Below, piece by piece: positions 1 to 9,910 of a stretch of 64,000 nt of DNA. A model generated the notes under the pieces. The model ran no database searches, was not told the origin of the DNA, and saw only the letters and a program-made list of their open reading frames with translations. A program made the translations under genes and the position numbers. How positions within the stretch are numbered: position 1 is the first letter of the stretch; each line of letters starts with the position of its first letter. This stretch comes from Vibrio sp. 99-70-13A1 (GTDB lineage: Bacteria > Pseudomonadota > Gammaproteobacteria > Enterobacterales > Vibrionaceae). Location of the stretch: NCBI RefSeq assembly GCF_013114625.1, contig NZ_VTXD01000016.1, positions 22,074 to 86,073 on the forward strand. Direction: 5' to 3'.

Positions 1-497
1 TAGAGAGTATCGCTGGTTCCAATTTCAGCCTTGATATGGCGTATGCGACCAAAGACGTTGAAAATGATCTCGTTATCGATGAACTTAAACGAGATGCCGA
101 TACTGTTTACCTCAAAGGGCAGTATCGACAACCTTTAAATAGAACGACCCTTCTGCTTCCTTCTATCACTTACCAATCCACATCTGCGGATGGTAAGGCA
201 AGCTCGTTTGAAGAAATAGGCGCTGAAGTCAGCTTATTTAAAGCGATTAACCGCCATAAATTAGCATTAACTGCGGGCTATAGCCGTAGAAGCTATGATG
301 CTACGAATCCTATTTACGACAAGACGCGCAGTGATAATAAATACAATTTATTTGCGGCTTATGAGTACGATAACTTTATGGATTGGGAAAATTGGGCTTT
401 CATTTCATTAGCTGGTTATGGCACAAGCCAATCAAATATTACCTTCTATGATGAATCAGAATACCTAGTCTCAGTTGGTATTAACTACAAATTTTAA
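1..497 (+). CDS. DUF2860-type outer membrane beta-barrel protein, 5' end outside the window
   Basis: The reading frame is open from the left edge (codons in phase from base 3), so the gene starts upstream and only the C-terminal ~165 residues are seen. The first in-frame ATG at base 36 lies inside the protein and should not be taken as the start. The sequence alternates polar and hydrophobic residues in short strands separated by Gly/Asn/Asp-rich turns and ends in Tyr-Lys-Phe; a terminal aromatic residue is the usual beta-barrel assembly signal. It resembles the DUF2860 family of Vibrio/Shewanella outer membrane proteins, whose function is unknown. A strong shared terminator follows at 528-560. 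Family assignment is from recognition of the C-terminal half only. Confidence 0.7.
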   Translation, partial: ESIAGSNFSLDMAYATKDVENDLVIDELKRDADTVYLKGQYRQPLNRTTLLLPSITYQSTSADGKASSFEEIGAEVSLFKAINRHKLALTAGYSRRSYDATNPIYDKTRSDNKYNLFAAYEYDNFMDWENWAFISLAGYGTSQSNITFYDESEYLVSVGINYKF

Positions 498-527
498 CCT
501 CTAGTTCAGTTTCCACATAAATGATTG

Positions 528-565
528 CGATTAAAGCCTAGATCTACCAGGCTTTAATCGTTCTT
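528..565. terminator. bidirectional terminator between the DUF2860 gene and comM
   Basis: A perfect 12-bp inverted repeat, CGATTAAAGCCT (528-539) and AGGCTTTAATCG (549-560), encloses a 9-nt loop and is followed by a T-rich run. It lies between convergent genes, so it probably serves both. Confidence 0.85.
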
Positions 566-567
566 TA

Positions 568-2091
568 TCAAACAGACTGCGCCGTTAACTGTTTCAATAA
601 TCTATCCATAGCGCGGTATCCTAAAGCTTCGGCTAAGTGTTTCTTTTCAATATCACCACACCCTTCCAAATCAGCAATGGTTCTCGCCACTTTAATGATT
701 CGATGATATGCCCGAATGGATAAACCTAAACGGTGTAAAGCACTTTCCAAAAACTCAGCATCACAACGCTGTAAGGGACAATATTTATCAATTTCACGAC
801 TACCCAGTAACGCATTGGATTTATTACTGCGCCTCATCATTAATTCTCTTGCTGACGCCACTCTCTTTCGAACAACTTCGGTGGTTTCACCTCTATCCCC
901 ACCTTCCGCGAGCATACCCTTAGGCAATAGCGGAATTTCCAATGACATATCAAAACGATCCAGAAGAGGTCCTGATAGTTTATTCAAATAACGCAAAATG
1001 ATTTGTGGATTGGCTCTGGCTTGGTTCCCCTCATAGTAGCCAGTAGGACTAGGGTTTAATGCCCCCACCAATTGAAACCTAGCGGGAAATCGAGTCTTAC
1101 CTGCCGCTCTCGAAATAATAATTTCACCGGACTCTAATGGCTCCCGTAAAGAGTCGAGAACTTTTCTGTCAAATTCAGGCATCTCATCCAAAAACAACAA
1201 TCCATTATGAGCCAGAGATATTTCACCAGGTCTTGGGATAGACCCACCACCGACTAAAGCAGCCATCGAACTTGAGTGATGCGGAGAACGAAATGGGCGC
1301 ATCTTCCAATTATGCTGGTTAATTTCTTGCTGAGTTAATGAGGCAACAGACGCAGTTTCCAGAGCTTCTCGATCATTCATCTCAGGTAATAAGTCACGTA
1401 ACCGGGAGGCAAGCATGGTTTTACCGGTACCGGGAGGACCAAGAAAAAGTAAATTATGATTACCTGCCGCCGCAATTTCTAAGGCGCGTTTTCCTTGCTG
1501 CTGACCGATAATATCTTGTAAGTCTCGTGACGATATCTCATCCGACACCGTTTGAGCGGTTTGGTGTAAACCTAAAGCTTGCTGACCACATATATCAGCA
1601 CAAACTTCCAATAAACTTTGTGCAGACTTGTGCTGCCCTTTACCAACTAAGGCGGCTTGATCGCCATTGGCATGAGGAACGACTAAGACACGTTGAACTC
1701 TATCCGCCGCCAAAGTAGCAGGAAGGACGCCTTTAACGGGTCTTAATTCCCCTGATAATGCAAGTTCTCCAATAAACTCTGAATCCGCTAATGTCGAATG
1801 TGGCAATTGATCCGAAGCAACCAAGATCCCTAACGCTATGGGTAAATCAAACCGTCCACCTTCCTTCGGTAAATCGGCAGGAGCGAGGTTAACGGTGATC
1901 CGCTTAGCCGGAAATTCAAAGCGCGAGTTTATGATTGCACTTCTTACTCTGTCTTTAGCCTCTCGAACGGTAGTTTCAGGAAGACCGACCAAAGTAAAAC
2001 CTGGCATACCATTGCTAATGTGCACTTCAACCGTCACTTCGGGCGCTTCCACCCCAACACTTGCTCGGCTATGAATTATCGCGAGACCCAT
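568..2091 (-). CDS. comM: ComM/YifB family AAA+ ATPase, DNA branch-migration helicase for natural transformation
   Basis: A 507-residue protein of normal family length. The N-terminal ChlI/Lon-protease-like domain covers about residues 20-140. The Mg-chelatase-type AAA+ domain has Walker A GPPGTGKT at 218-225 and Walker B LLFLDE at about 298-303, followed by the family's C-terminal helical domain (about 405-500). In Vibrio and Haemophilus, ComM is a hexameric helicase that extends heteroduplex during integration of transforming DNA; in E. coli the orthologue is yifB. The gene is divergent from the ilv operon, as yifB is in E. coli. The start is the conserved Met-Gly-Leu-Ala-Ile-Ile. Nothing looks broken. 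Confidence 0.95.
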   Translation of the reverse strand: MGLAIIHSRASVGVEAPEVTVEVHISNGMPGFTLVGLPETTVREAKDRVRSAIINSRFEFPAKRITVNLAPADLPKEGGRFDLPIALGILVASDQLPHSTLADSEFIGELALSGELRPVKGVLPATLAADRVQRVLVVPHANGDQAALVGKGQHKSAQSLLEVCADICGQQALGLHQTAQTVSDEISSRDLQDIIGQQQGKRALEIAAAGNHNLLFLGPPGTGKTMLASRLRDLLPEMNDREALETASVASLTQQEINQHNWKMRPFRSPHHSSSMAALVGGGSIPRPGEISLAHNGLLFLDEMPEFDRKVLDSLREPLESGEIIISRAAGKTRFPARFQLVGALNPSPTGYYEGNQARANPQIILRYLNKLSGPLLDRFDMSLEIPLLPKGMLAEGGDRGETTEVVRKRVASARELMMRRSNKSNALLGSREIDKYCPLQRCDAEFLESALHRLGLSIRAYHRIIKVARTIADLEGCGDIEKKHLAEALGYRAMDRLLKQLTAQSV

Positions 2092-2213
2092 ACAATTCCT
2101 TTGTTATTGATTTAAAAGTATTCACTCTGATATTCATTGATGATCAAAGCTATAGAGATGTTATATAGCGTGGTGGAATGCTGTGTTCATGTGAAAAAAG
2201 AATGACATTTTGC

Positions 2214-2241
2214 TTGTCATACAGCAGATTTGTGTGATAAC
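2214..2241 (+). promoter_or_regulatory. candidate sigma70 promoter of the ilv operon
   Basis: TTGTCA (2214-2219) and GATAAC (2236-2241) are separated by 16 bp, about 50 bp before the leader peptide ATG. The -10 is imperfect and sits inside the small inverted repeat GTGT-GATA-ACAC (2232-2243). The match is by eye only. Confidence 0.4.
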
Positions 2242-2293
2242 ACTAGAGATGTAGACCTTCACATAAGACAATAAAAGATAGAACGAACAATTT

Positions 2294-2383
2294 ATGACAT
2301 TTAACGCTCGTATTTACGCACTGATTAACCTGGTCATCGTAGTCATTATTAAGACTACGCGGGGGCGAGTGGCTAGAAGGTAA
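2294..2383 (+). CDS. ilvL: ilv operon leader peptide
   Basis: A 29-codon ORF from ATG 2294 to TAA 2381-2383. Its middle is packed with branched-chain codons: Ile-Asn-Leu-Val-Ile-Val-Val-Ile-Ile in a row after Leu, with another Ile upstream. It lies directly before a terminator and the ilvG gene, the standard arrangement for ribosome-mediated attenuation by Ile, Val and Leu tRNA charging. The peptide itself has no expected function. The frame is too short for ordinary gene callers. Confidence 0.9.
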   Translation: MTFNARIYALINLVIVVIIKTTRGRVARR

Positions 2384-2430
2384 CCACAAATTTTAAAAAA
2401 CCCCCGCACTGAAAAGTCCGGGGGTTTTTT
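2338..2430 (+). terminator. ilv attenuator: pause hairpin, antiterminator and terminator
   Basis: The pause hairpin pairs CGTAGTC (2338-2344) with GACTACG (2353-2359), within the leader's Val/Ile codons. The terminator is CCCCCG (2401-2406) with CGGGGG (2419-2424) plus an inner ACT/AGT closed by GAAA, flanked by A6 before and T6 after (2395-2430). The antiterminator alternative pairs GCGGGGG (2359-2365) with CCCCCGC (2401-2407), which would break both other stems. Ribosome stalling on Ile/Val/Leu codons would free 2359-2365 and permit read-through into ilvG. Confidence 0.85.
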
Positions 2431-2561
2431 GTAATTTATATATTTGATTTTTTATTTTGAAGCATTTTCGGCTATGCCGTTAGACAGGAAGAATGGGAGC
2501 ACAAGATGTGCAATGAAAAAGCAAAAAGTTACCAAAGCACAGGTAATTCGGAGGATTTACG

Positions 2562-4208
2562 ATGAAAGGCGCAGAACTGGTCGTATCCGCATTAAAACAA
2601 CAAGGAATTAAAACCGTTTTTGGCTATCCAGGTGGCGCGATTATGCCCATCTACGATGCTCTATACGACGGTGGAGTTGAGCATATTCTTTGCCGCCATG
2701 AACAAGGTGCCGCTATGGCTGCCATTGGTATGGCCCGAGCAACGCAAGATGTAGCAGTATGCATGGCAACCTCTGGACCTGGTGCAACCAACCTAGTAAC
2801 AGGCTTGGCTGATGCTTTCATGGACTCAATCCCTCTTGTTGCTATCACAGGTCAAGTCGCAAGTACTCACATTGGTACTGATGCATTCCAAGAAATGGAT
2901 GTGATTGGTATGTCTTTGTCTTGTACCAAGCATAGCTACCTAGTCACTGACATTGAGGATTTAGCACCAACACTAGCAGAGGCTTTTGAAGTAGCCAAAG
3001 CGGGTCGTCCTGGTCCGGTCATTGTTGATATCGCCAAAGATGTTCAGCTTGCTCAAACTCCTGTAGAAGTTCTTCCTGAATTTACACCACCAGCGCTTCC
3101 AGTTGCCCCACAAGAAGCGATTGATGCCGCTCAACACCTTCTTTCTCAAGCTACTCGCCCTGTACTCTATGTCGGCGGTGGCGTTCAATTAGCGAAAGCC
3201 ACTGAATCTGTTCGTGAGTTTTTACGATTAAACCCTATGCCGGCAGTGAGCACCTTGAAGGGCTTAGGAACGATTGAACGTGATGACCCTCATTACCTTG
3301 GAATGCTAGGCATGCACGGCACGAAAGCCGCAAACCTTGTTGTTCAAGAAAGTGACCTTTTGATTGTAGTTGGCGCACGCTTTGATGACCGAGTAACTGG
3401 CAAGCTTGATACTTTTGCTCCCCTCGCTAAAGTTATCCATATTGATATTGATGCAGCTGAGTTAGGTAAGCTTCGTCATGCTAATGCCCCTGTTCGAGGC
3501 GACATCAATAGAGTGCTACCTCAGCTAGAGCTGGCACAAGATATTTCGTCTTGGGTGCATCACTCTGAAGGCTTACGTAGCTCGTTCAAATGGCGCTACG
3601 ATCACCCTGGCGACTTAATTTTTGCTCCTAAGCTTCTAAAGCAACTGTCAGACATGATGCCTGAAAGCTCAATAGTTTCGACAGATGTTGGTCAACACCA
3701 AATGTGGGCAGCTCAACATATTCAGCCTCGCGATCCTCAAAACTTCATCACCTCTGCTGGTCTAGGCACGATGGGCTTTGGTTTACCAGCTGCGATGGGC
3801 GCATCGGTTGGTCGTCCAGATGACCAATCAATCCTAATCTCAGGTGATGGTTCGTTCATGATGAACGTACAAGAACTTGGCACGCTGAAACGCCGCCAAA
3901 TTCCTGTAAAAATGGTACTACTAAATAACTCACGTTTAGGCATGGTTCGCCAATGGCAATCACTGTTTTTTGATGGCCGCCACAGTGAAACAATTCTGGA
4001 TGATAACCCTGACTTCGTCATGCTTGCGAAAGCGTTTGATATCCCAGGAAAAACCATCACACGCAAAGAAGAAGTTGAACCAGCATTGAAAGAAATGTTG
4101 GAAAGTAAAACTGCCTACTTACTTCATGTATTGATCGATGAAGAAGAAAACGTATGGCCTCTTGTACCGCCAGGTGCATCGAACAGTGATATGTTGGAGA
4201 ACACATAA
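2562..4208 (+). CDS. ilvG: acetolactate synthase II, large (catalytic) subunit
   Basis: Thiamine-diphosphate and FAD enzyme that condenses two pyruvates to acetolactate, or pyruvate with 2-ketobutyrate, as the first common step of Val/Leu/Ile synthesis. The protein has 548 residues, the length of intact IlvG. The catalytic Glu in CRHEQGA is residue 47, and the ThDP-binding GDGS starts near residue 428 with the NN about 27 residues later. A GGAGG ribosome site precedes the ATG. The frame is complete, unlike E. coli K-12 ilvG, which is frameshifted. It heads ilvGMEDA behind the ilvL attenuator, and ilvM starts 1 nt after its stop. Confidence 0.97.
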   Translation: MKGAELVVSALKQQGIKTVFGYPGGAIMPIYDALYDGGVEHILCRHEQGAAMAAIGMARATQDVAVCMATSGPGATNLVTGLADAFMDSIPLVAITGQVASTHIGTDAFQEMDVIGMSLSCTKHSYLVTDIEDLAPTLAEAFEVAKAGRPGPVIVDIAKDVQLAQTPVEVLPEFTPPALPVAPQEAIDAAQHLLSQATRPVLYVGGGVQLAKATESVREFLRLNPMPAVSTLKGLGTIERDDPHYLGMLGMHGTKAANLVVQESDLLIVVGARFDDRVTGKLDTFAPLAKVIHIDIDAAELGKLRHANAPVRGDINRVLPQLELAQDISSWVHHSEGLRSSFKWRYDHPGDLIFAPKLLKQLSDMMPESSIVSTDVGQHQMWAAQHIQPRDPQNFITSAGLGTMGFGLPAAMGASVGRPDDQSILISGDGSFMMNVQELGTLKRRQIPVKMVLLNNSRLGMVRQWQSLFFDGRHSETILDDNPDFVMLAKAFDIPGKTITRKEEVEPALKEMLESKTAYLLHVLIDEEENVWPLVPPGASNSDMLENT

Positions 4209-4209
4209 C

Positions 4210-4494
4210 ATGGAAAGATATTTATTAGACATTAAGGCTGATGATAAGCCAGTACTGTTGGAACGTGTTCTTCGAGTTATTCGTCACCGTGGTTTTATTG
4301 TTAAACAGGTAGCAGGAACACAAAACCATGAAAGCAAAGTCGCGAGCGTTGAAATTATTGTCGACAGTGACCGCCCGATTTCTTTCTTAGTTAATCAAAT
4401 TGAAAAGCTATGGGATGTGCGTACCGTTGATGTGATTACCATTAGCCGTAATGAGTTACCAAACAACAACCTACAACAAAAAATTAGTGCATAA
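4210..4494 (+). CDS. ilvM: acetolactate synthase II, small regulatory subunit (ACT domain)
   Basis: A 94-residue single ACT-domain protein, slightly longer than E. coli IlvM. It associates with IlvG to activate acetolactate synthase II. The start at 4210 (Met-Glu-Arg-Tyr-Leu) is chosen because a GGAGA ribosome site lies in the last codons of ilvG and the ATG follows the ilvG stop by one base, which suggests translational coupling. An in-frame upstream extension would run through the end of ilvG and is not credible. The C-terminal tail (Asn/Gln-rich) is not part of the ACT fold. Confidence 0.95.
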   Translation: MERYLLDIKADDKPVLLERVLRVIRHRGFIVKQVAGTQNHESKVASVEIIVDSDRPISFLVNQIEKLWDVRTVDVITISRNELPNNNLQQKISA

Positions 4495-4505
4495 GGAAAG
4501 CAAGC

Positions 4506-5474
4506 ATGACAGCTAAAACAGCAGATTTTATTTGGTTTAATGGTAAATTGGTTCCTTGGGCTGAAGCGAACGTTCACGTTTTGACTCACGCTATGCACTA
4601 CGGTACATCAGTATTTGAAGGTGTTCGTTGTTACAACACACCAAAAGGTCCGGTTATTTTCCGTCACCCTGAACACGCACGTCGCTTAAAAGATTCAGCA
4701 AAAATTTATCGCTTCCCTATTCCATACACGGAAGAAGAAATCATGGAAGCAACGCGTGAAACATTACGTCAGAACAAGTTAGATTCTGCGTATATTCGCC
4801 CTCTAGGTTTTGTTGGTAATGTTGGGTTGGGTGTATGCCCTCCTGAGAACACTGAAATGGATCTAATCATCGCCGCTTTCCCATGGGGTTCTTACCTTGG
4901 TGAAGAGGCTTTAGAGAACGGTGTTGATGCCATGATTTCAAGTTGGAACCGCGCCGCTCCAAATACTATCCCAACAGCAGCTAAAGCTGGTGGTAACTAC
5001 CTTTCTTCACTACTCGTTGGCGGTGAAGCTCGTCGCCATGGTTACGATGAAGGTATTGCACTAAGCGTTGATGGCTACCTTTCTGAAGGTGCTGGCGAAA
5101 ACATTTTTGTTATTCGTAACGGCATACTTTCAACGCCACCAGCAACCAGTGCCATTCTTCCTGGTATCACTCGCGATACCATCATGACGCTAGCAAAAGA
5201 AATGGGTTATGAGGTTCGTGAAGAAAATATTGCTCGTGAAGCACTATACCTTGCAGACGAAGTATTTATGACTGGCACAGCGGCTGAAATTGTACCAGTA
5301 CGCAGCGTAGATAAAATTACGGTAGGCGAAGGAAAACGAGGTCCTATTACAACTAAAGTTCAAGCGGCTTACTTTGGTTTGTTTAATGGCACCACGGAAG
5401 ATAAATGGGGCTGGTTAGATTACGTTTACCCAGAAAACCAAGCTAAAGACACTCAACAGCCAGCAGCCAAGTAA
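4506..5474 (+). CDS. ilvE: branched-chain amino acid aminotransferase
   Basis: PLP fold-type IV transaminase for the last step of Ile, Val and Leu synthesis, using glutamate as amino donor. The protein has 322 residues; E. coli IlvE is 309, and the extra residues form a C-terminal tail rich in Gln/Ala/Lys. The Schiff-base lysine is K160 in AAKAGGNYL. N-terminal motifs THAMHYGTSVFEGVRCY and a C-terminal FMTGTAAEIVPV phosphate/substrate region are present. It starts 11 nt after ilvM with AAGGAAA upstream, and is part of the ilvGMEDA transcript. Confidence 0.97.
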   Translation: MTAKTADFIWFNGKLVPWAEANVHVLTHAMHYGTSVFEGVRCYNTPKGPVIFRHPEHARRLKDSAKIYRFPIPYTEEEIMEATRETLRQNKLDSAYIRPLGFVGNVGLGVCPPENTEMDLIIAAFPWGSYLGEEALENGVDAMISSWNRAAPNTIPTAAKAGGNYLSSLLVGGEARRHGYDEGIALSVDGYLSEGAGENIFVIRNGILSTPPATSAILPGITRDTIMTLAKEMGYEVREENIAREALYLADEVFMTGTAAEIVPVRSVDKITVGEGKRGPITTKVQAAYFGLFNGTTEDKWGWLDYVYPENQAKDTQQPAAK

Positions 5475-5493
5475 TTTATAAGGATTTAATGCA

Positions 5494-7335
5494 ATGCCTA
5501 TCTATCGTTCAGCAACAACTACTCACGGACGCAACATGGCTGGGGCGCGCGCTTTATGGCGTGCAACTGGCGTAAAAGATGATGATTTCGGTAAGCCAAT
5601 CATTGCCGTTGTAAACTCGTTCACACAGTTTGTACCTGGTCACGTTCACCTTAAAGATATGGGTCAACTGGTTGCGGGTGAAATCGAAAAAGCAGGCGGT
5701 ATCGCCAAAGAATTTAATACCATCGCAGTGGATGATGGTATCGCAATGGGTCACGGCGGCATGCTGTACTCACTGCCGTCACGCGAACTTATCGCAGACT
5801 CAGTTGAATACATGGTTAATGCACACTGTGCGGATGCCATGGTTTGTATTTCAAACTGTGACAAGATTACTCCGGGAATGATGATGGCAGCAATGCGTCT
5901 TAATATCCCAGTGATCTTTGTTTCAGGCGGACCAATGGAAGCGGGTAAAACTAAGCTTTCTGATCAAATAATCAAACTCGATCTTGTTGATGCGATGATC
6001 CAAGGTGCCGATCCTACAATTTCAGACGAGCAAAGTGAGCAAGTAGAACGTTCTGCATGTCCAACTTGTGGTTCTTGTTCTGGCATGTTTACCGCGAACT
6101 CAATGAACTGCTTAACTGAAGCGCTTGGTCTATCTCAGCCAGGTAATGGTTCTATGCTAGCAACACACGCAGACCGTGAAGAACTATTCATCAATGCCGG
6201 CAAACGCATTGTTGATCTAACTAAACGTTACTACGAGCAAGATGACGAATCAGCACTGCCACGTAACATCGCGAATCGCGCGGCATTTGATAATGCAATG
6301 GCGCTTGATATTGCAATGGGTGGTTCAAGTAACACCGTACTTCACCTATTGGCGGCGGCTCAAGAAGGTGAGATTGACTTTGACATGGGCGATATCGATG
6401 AGATGTCACGCCGCGTTCCGCACCTGTGTAAAGTTGCGCCTTCAACACCTAAATACCACATGGAAGATGTTCACCGTGCTGGTGGTGTAATGGCGATTCT
6501 TGGCGAGCTTGACCGTGCAGGTCTTCTTAATAACCAAACTCGCACTGTACTTGGCTTAAGCATGCAAGAACAGTTAGCTCAATACGACATCATGCAAACA
6601 GAAGACGAAGCTGTACTTAAGTTCTTCCGTGCAGGTCCTGCTGGTATTCGTACGACCAAAGCATTCTCACAAGATTGCCGCTGGGACCGTCTTGATGACG
6701 ACCGTAAAGAAGGTTGTATTCGCACTAAAGAAAATGCATTCAGCCAAGAAGGTGGTCTAGCCGTTCTTTCGGGTAACATCGCTGTTGATGGCTGCATCGT
6801 TAAAACTGCGGGTGTTGATGAAGAAAACCTTAAATTCCAAGGTCCTGCTGTTGTTTTTGAAAGCCAAGATACTGCTGTAGAAGGCATCTTAGCCGGGAAA
6901 GTGAAAGCCGGTGAAGTCGTTGTGATTCGCTATGAAGGTCCTAAAGGCGGTCCGGGCATGCAAGAAATGCTTTACCCAACGACTTACCTAAAATCGATGG
7001 GGCTGGGTAAATCTTGTGCGCTTCTAACTGACGGTCGTTTCTCTGGTGGTACATCGGGTCTATCGATTGGTCACGCTTCTCCTGAAGCAGCAAGTGGCGG
7101 TGTGATTGGTCTGGTTAACACTGGCGACATCATCACTATCGATATCCCAAACCGTTCAATCTCCCTAGATATTTCTGACGATGAACTAGCAGCACGTCGT
7201 GCAAAACAAGATGAACTAGGTTGGAAGCCAGTTAACCGTCAACGTGAAGTATCATTTGCACTAAAAGCTTATGCAAGCATGGCTACCAGTGCAGATAAAG
7301 GCGCAGTACGTGATAAGTCCAAACTAGAGGGCTAG
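5494..7335 (+). CDS. ilvD: dihydroxy-acid dehydratase
   Basis: Fe-S dehydratase converting 2,3-dihydroxy-isovalerate and -methylvalerate to the 2-keto acids in the third step of Val/Ile synthesis. The protein has 613 residues, the normal length. Cluster cysteines include C122 in SNCDKITPG and C195 in [11 protein letters not shown] (which also has C189 and C192). The C-terminal [20 protein letters not shown] signature is present. AAGGA lies upstream of the ATG. It ends 3 nt before ilvA, so the two are tightly coupled. Confidence 0.97.
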   Translation: MPIYRSATTTHGRNMAGARALWRATGVKDDDFGKPIIAVVNSFTQFVPGHVHLKDMGQLVAGEIEKAGGIAKEFNTIAVDDGIAMGHGGMLYSLPSRELIADSVEYMVNAHCADAMVCISNCDKITPGMMMAAMRLNIPVIFVSGGPMEAGKTKLSDQIIKLDLVDAMIQGADPTISDEQSEQVERSACPTCGSCSGMFTANSMNCLTEALGLSQPGNGSMLATHADREELFINAGKRIVDLTKRYYEQDDESALPRNIANRAAFDNAMALDIAMGGSSNTVLHLLAAAQEGEIDFDMGDIDEMSRRVPHLCKVAPSTPKYHMEDVHRAGGVMAILGELDRAGLLNNQTRTVLGLSMQEQLAQYDIMQTEDEAVLKFFRAGPAGIRTTKAFSQDCRWDRLDDDRKEGCIRTKENAFSQEGGLAVLSGNIAVDGCIVKTAGVDEENLKFQGPAVVFESQDTAVEGILAGKVKAGEVVVIRYEGPKGGPGMQEMLYPTTYLKSMGLGKSCALLTDGRFSGGTSGLSIGHASPEAASGGVIGLVNTGDIITIDIPNRSISLDISDDELAARRAKQDELGWKPVNRQREVSFALKAYASMATSADKGAVRDKSKLEG

Positions 7336-7338
7336 CCA

Positions 7339-8886
7339 ATGACCGACGCTTTCCCTAAAAAGGAGCTAAAACAAACTGGTGCAGATTATCTGCGCCAGAT
7401 CCTACGCGCTCCTGTCTATGAAGCAGCTATCGTGACACCTCTTCAAGAGATGCCACGTTTAGCGGCTCGTATTGGCAACCAAGTTCAAATAAAGCGTGAA
7501 GATCGCCAGCCAGTGCATTCGTTTAAATTACGCGGCGCTTACAACATGGTTTCGAGCTTATCTGATGAGCAAAAGTCGGCTGGCGTCATTGCAGCATCAG
7601 CAGGCAACCATGCTCAAGGTATGGCGTTATCAGGTACGAAACTTGGTATTCAAACCACAATTGTAATGCCGAAAACGACGCCAGATATCAAAGTGGATGC
7701 GGTTCGCAGCTTTGGTGGTAATGTCGTTTTGCACGGTAATAACTTTGATGAAGCAAAAGCCGAAGCTGAACGTTTATCTGAATTGCATGGCTACACATTT
7801 GTTCCTCCTTTCGATCACCCTTTAGTGATCGCAGGTCAAGGCACAATCGGTATGGAAATGCTCCAACAAAATGGGCATCTAGATTACATTTTTGTGCCTG
7901 TTGGCGGTGGTGGTTTAGCGGCTGGGGTTGCTGTTCTTATCAAACAATTAATGCCAGAAATTAAAGTCATTGCGGTAGAACCCGAAGATTCTTCTTGCCT
8001 AAAAGCAGCATTAGATGCTGGTGAGCCTGTCGTTTTAGACCAAGTCAGCATGTTTGCTGACGGTGTGGCAGTTAAGCGTATTGGTGAAGAAACATTCCGC
8101 CTTTGTCAGAAATACTTAGATGGACATATTGCGGTATCCAGCGATGAAATTTGTGCGGCCGTAAAAGATATCTTCGAAGACACTCGTGCCATCGCAGAGC
8201 CTTCTGGTGCACTTGCTTTAGCTGGTTTGAAGAAATTTGCAGAGCAAAATCAACTGAAAGACAAACAGCTAAGTACTGTTTTGTCAGGCGCAAATACCAA
8301 CTTTCATGGGTTGCGTTATGTTTCTGAACGTTGTGAGCTTGGCGAAAAACGTGAAGGTTTACTTGCAGTAACGATTCCAGAGCGCCAAGGGGCATTCTTA
8401 GAATTCTGCAATATCATTGGTGGGCGAGCTGTCACTGAGTTTAACTATCGTTACAACGATGACAGCCTAGCGAATATTTTTGTCGGTGTACGCTTACAAG
8501 GCGGACAAGAAGAGCTAGATGGCATCATCACTGATCTTCGCGATGGTGGATACCCAGTTGTTGATTTGTCTGATGATGAGATGGCAAAACTGCACGTTCG
8601 TTACATGATCGGTGGCAAGCCTTCAAAACCAATTAAAGAGCGTTTATACAGCTTTGAATTTCCTGAGTACCCTGGAGCATTATTAAAGTTCTTAGACACT
8701 CTAGGTACACACTGGAATATTAGCCTTTTCAACTATCGTAACCACGGTGCTGACTATGGTCGAGTGCTGTGTGGTTTTGAGCTGAGTGATGATGACTTAA
8801 TCACTTTTTCTAGCCACTTACGTGAGTTGGGCTATCAATGTAAAGATGAAACCGATAATCCTTCTTATCAGTTCTTCTTGTCATAA
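7339..8886 (+). CDS. ilvA: threonine dehydratase (biosynthetic, allosteric)
   Basis: PLP enzyme deaminating threonine to 2-ketobutyrate, the committed step to isoleucine. The protein has 515 residues. The N-terminal catalytic domain carries the PLP lysine K63 in HSFKLRGAYN and the phosphate-binding glycine run VGGGG. The C-terminal third has two ACT-like regulatory domains (about 325-415 and 420-515), so this is the isoleucine-inhibited biosynthetic form and not the short catabolic TdcB type. It is the last gene of ilvGMEDA and is followed by a strong terminator. No ilvY/ilvC lies downstream, in contrast to E. coli; a punR-type LysR gene follows. Confidence 0.97.
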   Translation: MTDAFPKKELKQTGADYLRQILRAPVYEAAIVTPLQEMPRLAARIGNQVQIKREDRQPVHSFKLRGAYNMVSSLSDEQKSAGVIAASAGNHAQGMALSGTKLGIQTTIVMPKTTPDIKVDAVRSFGGNVVLHGNNFDEAKAEAERLSELHGYTFVPPFDHPLVIAGQGTIGMEMLQQNGHLDYIFVPVGGGGLAAGVAVLIKQLMPEIKVIAVEPEDSSCLKAALDAGEPVVLDQVSMFADGVAVKRIGEETFRLCQKYLDGHIAVSSDEICAAVKDIFEDTRAIAEPSGALALAGLKKFAEQNQLKDKQLSTVLSGANTNFHGLRYVSERCELGEKREGLLAVTIPERQGAFLEFCNIIGGRAVTEFNYRYNDDSLANIFVGVRLQGGQEELDGIITDLRDGGYPVVDLSDDEMAKLHVRYMIGGKPSKPIKERLYSFEFPEYPGALLKFLDTLGTHWNISLFNYRNHGADYGRVLCGFELSDDDLITFSSHLRELGYQCKDETDNPSYQFFLS

Positions 8887-8916
8887 GATCGATTAACGAT
8901 AATTTCTATAAATATC

Positions 8917-8950
8917 AAAAAGAGCGAATTTATGTCGCTCTTTTTCTTTT
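8917..8950 (+). terminator. intrinsic terminator of the ilv operon
   Basis: An 11-bp stem, AAAAAGAGCGA (8917-8927) with TCGCTCTTTTT (8935-8945), and a 7-nt loop, then a T-rich run. It stands between convergent ilvA and punR, so it may act on both strands. Confidence 0.9.
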
Positions 8951-8995
8951 CGAATACTATTTCGTGTAACCACTTTTTTAATCATTTACCTGAGT

Positions 8996-9910
8996 TTAAA
9001 CAACCTTTCGGTGCTCTAACCAATCTTGATGAAGTTGTTCACTCGAACCTAAATAATTAACCATCCACTCAATAAGCTTATGATTATCATCTTTTTTCCA
9101 CACTAAACAACATTGGCTTTGAGGGCTTTCTTCAGGAAGGATTTTTTCCACCAGCAAGCCTTGCTGAATGATAGGTGCCGCAATATGCCTTGGCATGTAA
9201 CCCACCCCTACACCATTCTTCAGACACTCAATCGCACTATACCAATTAGGTAATAGAAGCCTTCTCTGGGAAGCATAATGACCAGCGTGACGTTTGGGTA
9301 GCACGCTAGAAGTATCATCTAAGCAGATTGCTGGAAATTGACTCACAAACTCCTCAGTCAATTGCTGCTCTCGTACACAAGGGTGACTTGGCGACATAAC
9401 AAACGCCCAATCTAAACGCCCCATATCCTTGACTTCAAAATCCCCCCCCACAGGCACAGCAGATGTCGCTCCAATAACAATATCAGCCCGCCCCTGCGCG
9501 ATAGCCTCCCAAGATCCATTGAAGACTTCCATATTGATTTGCAGCTCAGCAAAATCAAACGTCTGATAAAACTCCTCTATCATTGGTTTCATTTTATCTA
9601 GCTTAACCACGTTATCTAAAGTCAGCCTTAGTGTTTTTTTCCACCCCTTAGCCGCACGCTTAGTTTGTGCTCTCACCTCTTCCATTTGCCTCAATAAAGC
9701 TCGAGCTTCTTCAATAAACAATTCACCAGCAGGCGTCAATTCAACTTTCCTTGGTAAACGGCGGAATAGAATCACATCAAGATCTTGTTCAACTTGCCTG
9801 ACCCCATAACTGATCGCAGAGGGAACTTTGTGCAATTGTTCAGCCGCCGCAGTAAAACTACCAAGCCGAGCCACAGTATCGAGCATTTCTAGAGAGGATT
9901 TAGAAAACAT
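8996..9910 (-). CDS. punR: LysR-family regulator, PunR type
   Basis: A 304-residue LysR protein. The winged helix-turn-helix is at about residues 4-62 (LGSFTAAAEQLHKVPSAIS), followed by a linker and a periplasmic-binding-like effector domain from about residue 90. It closely resembles E. coli YdhB/PunR along its length, including VPSAISYGVRQ, EVFNGSWEAI, DIVIGATSAVPVGG and LPKRH. It is divergent from a PunC/YdhC-type transporter, the same pairing as in E. coli, where PunR activates punC in response to purine nucleosides. The 160-bp gap between them holds candidate operators. Function by orthology; the effector is not visible from sequence. Confidence 0.8.
   Translation of the reverse strand: MFSKSSLEMLDTVARLGSFTAAAEQLHKVPSAISYGVRQVEQDLDVILFRRLPRKVELTPAGELFIEEARALLRQMEEVRAQTKRAAKGWKKTLRLTLDNVVKLDKMKPMIEEFYQTFDFAELQINMEVFNGSWEAIAQGRADIVIGATSAVPVGGDFEVKDMGRLDWAFVMSPSHPCVREQQLTEEFVSQFPAICLDDTSSVLPKRHAGHYASQRRLLLPNWYSAIECLKNGVGVGYMPRHIAAPIIQQGLLVEKILPEESPQSQCCLVWKKDDNHKLIEWMVNYLGSSEQLHQDWLEHRKVV

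Noticed and set aside
708..923. Plus-strand ORFs opposite comM and many similar ORFs opposite atp, glyS and fadB
   Set aside because: They are shadows of strongly conserved genes on the other strand, without ribosome sites.
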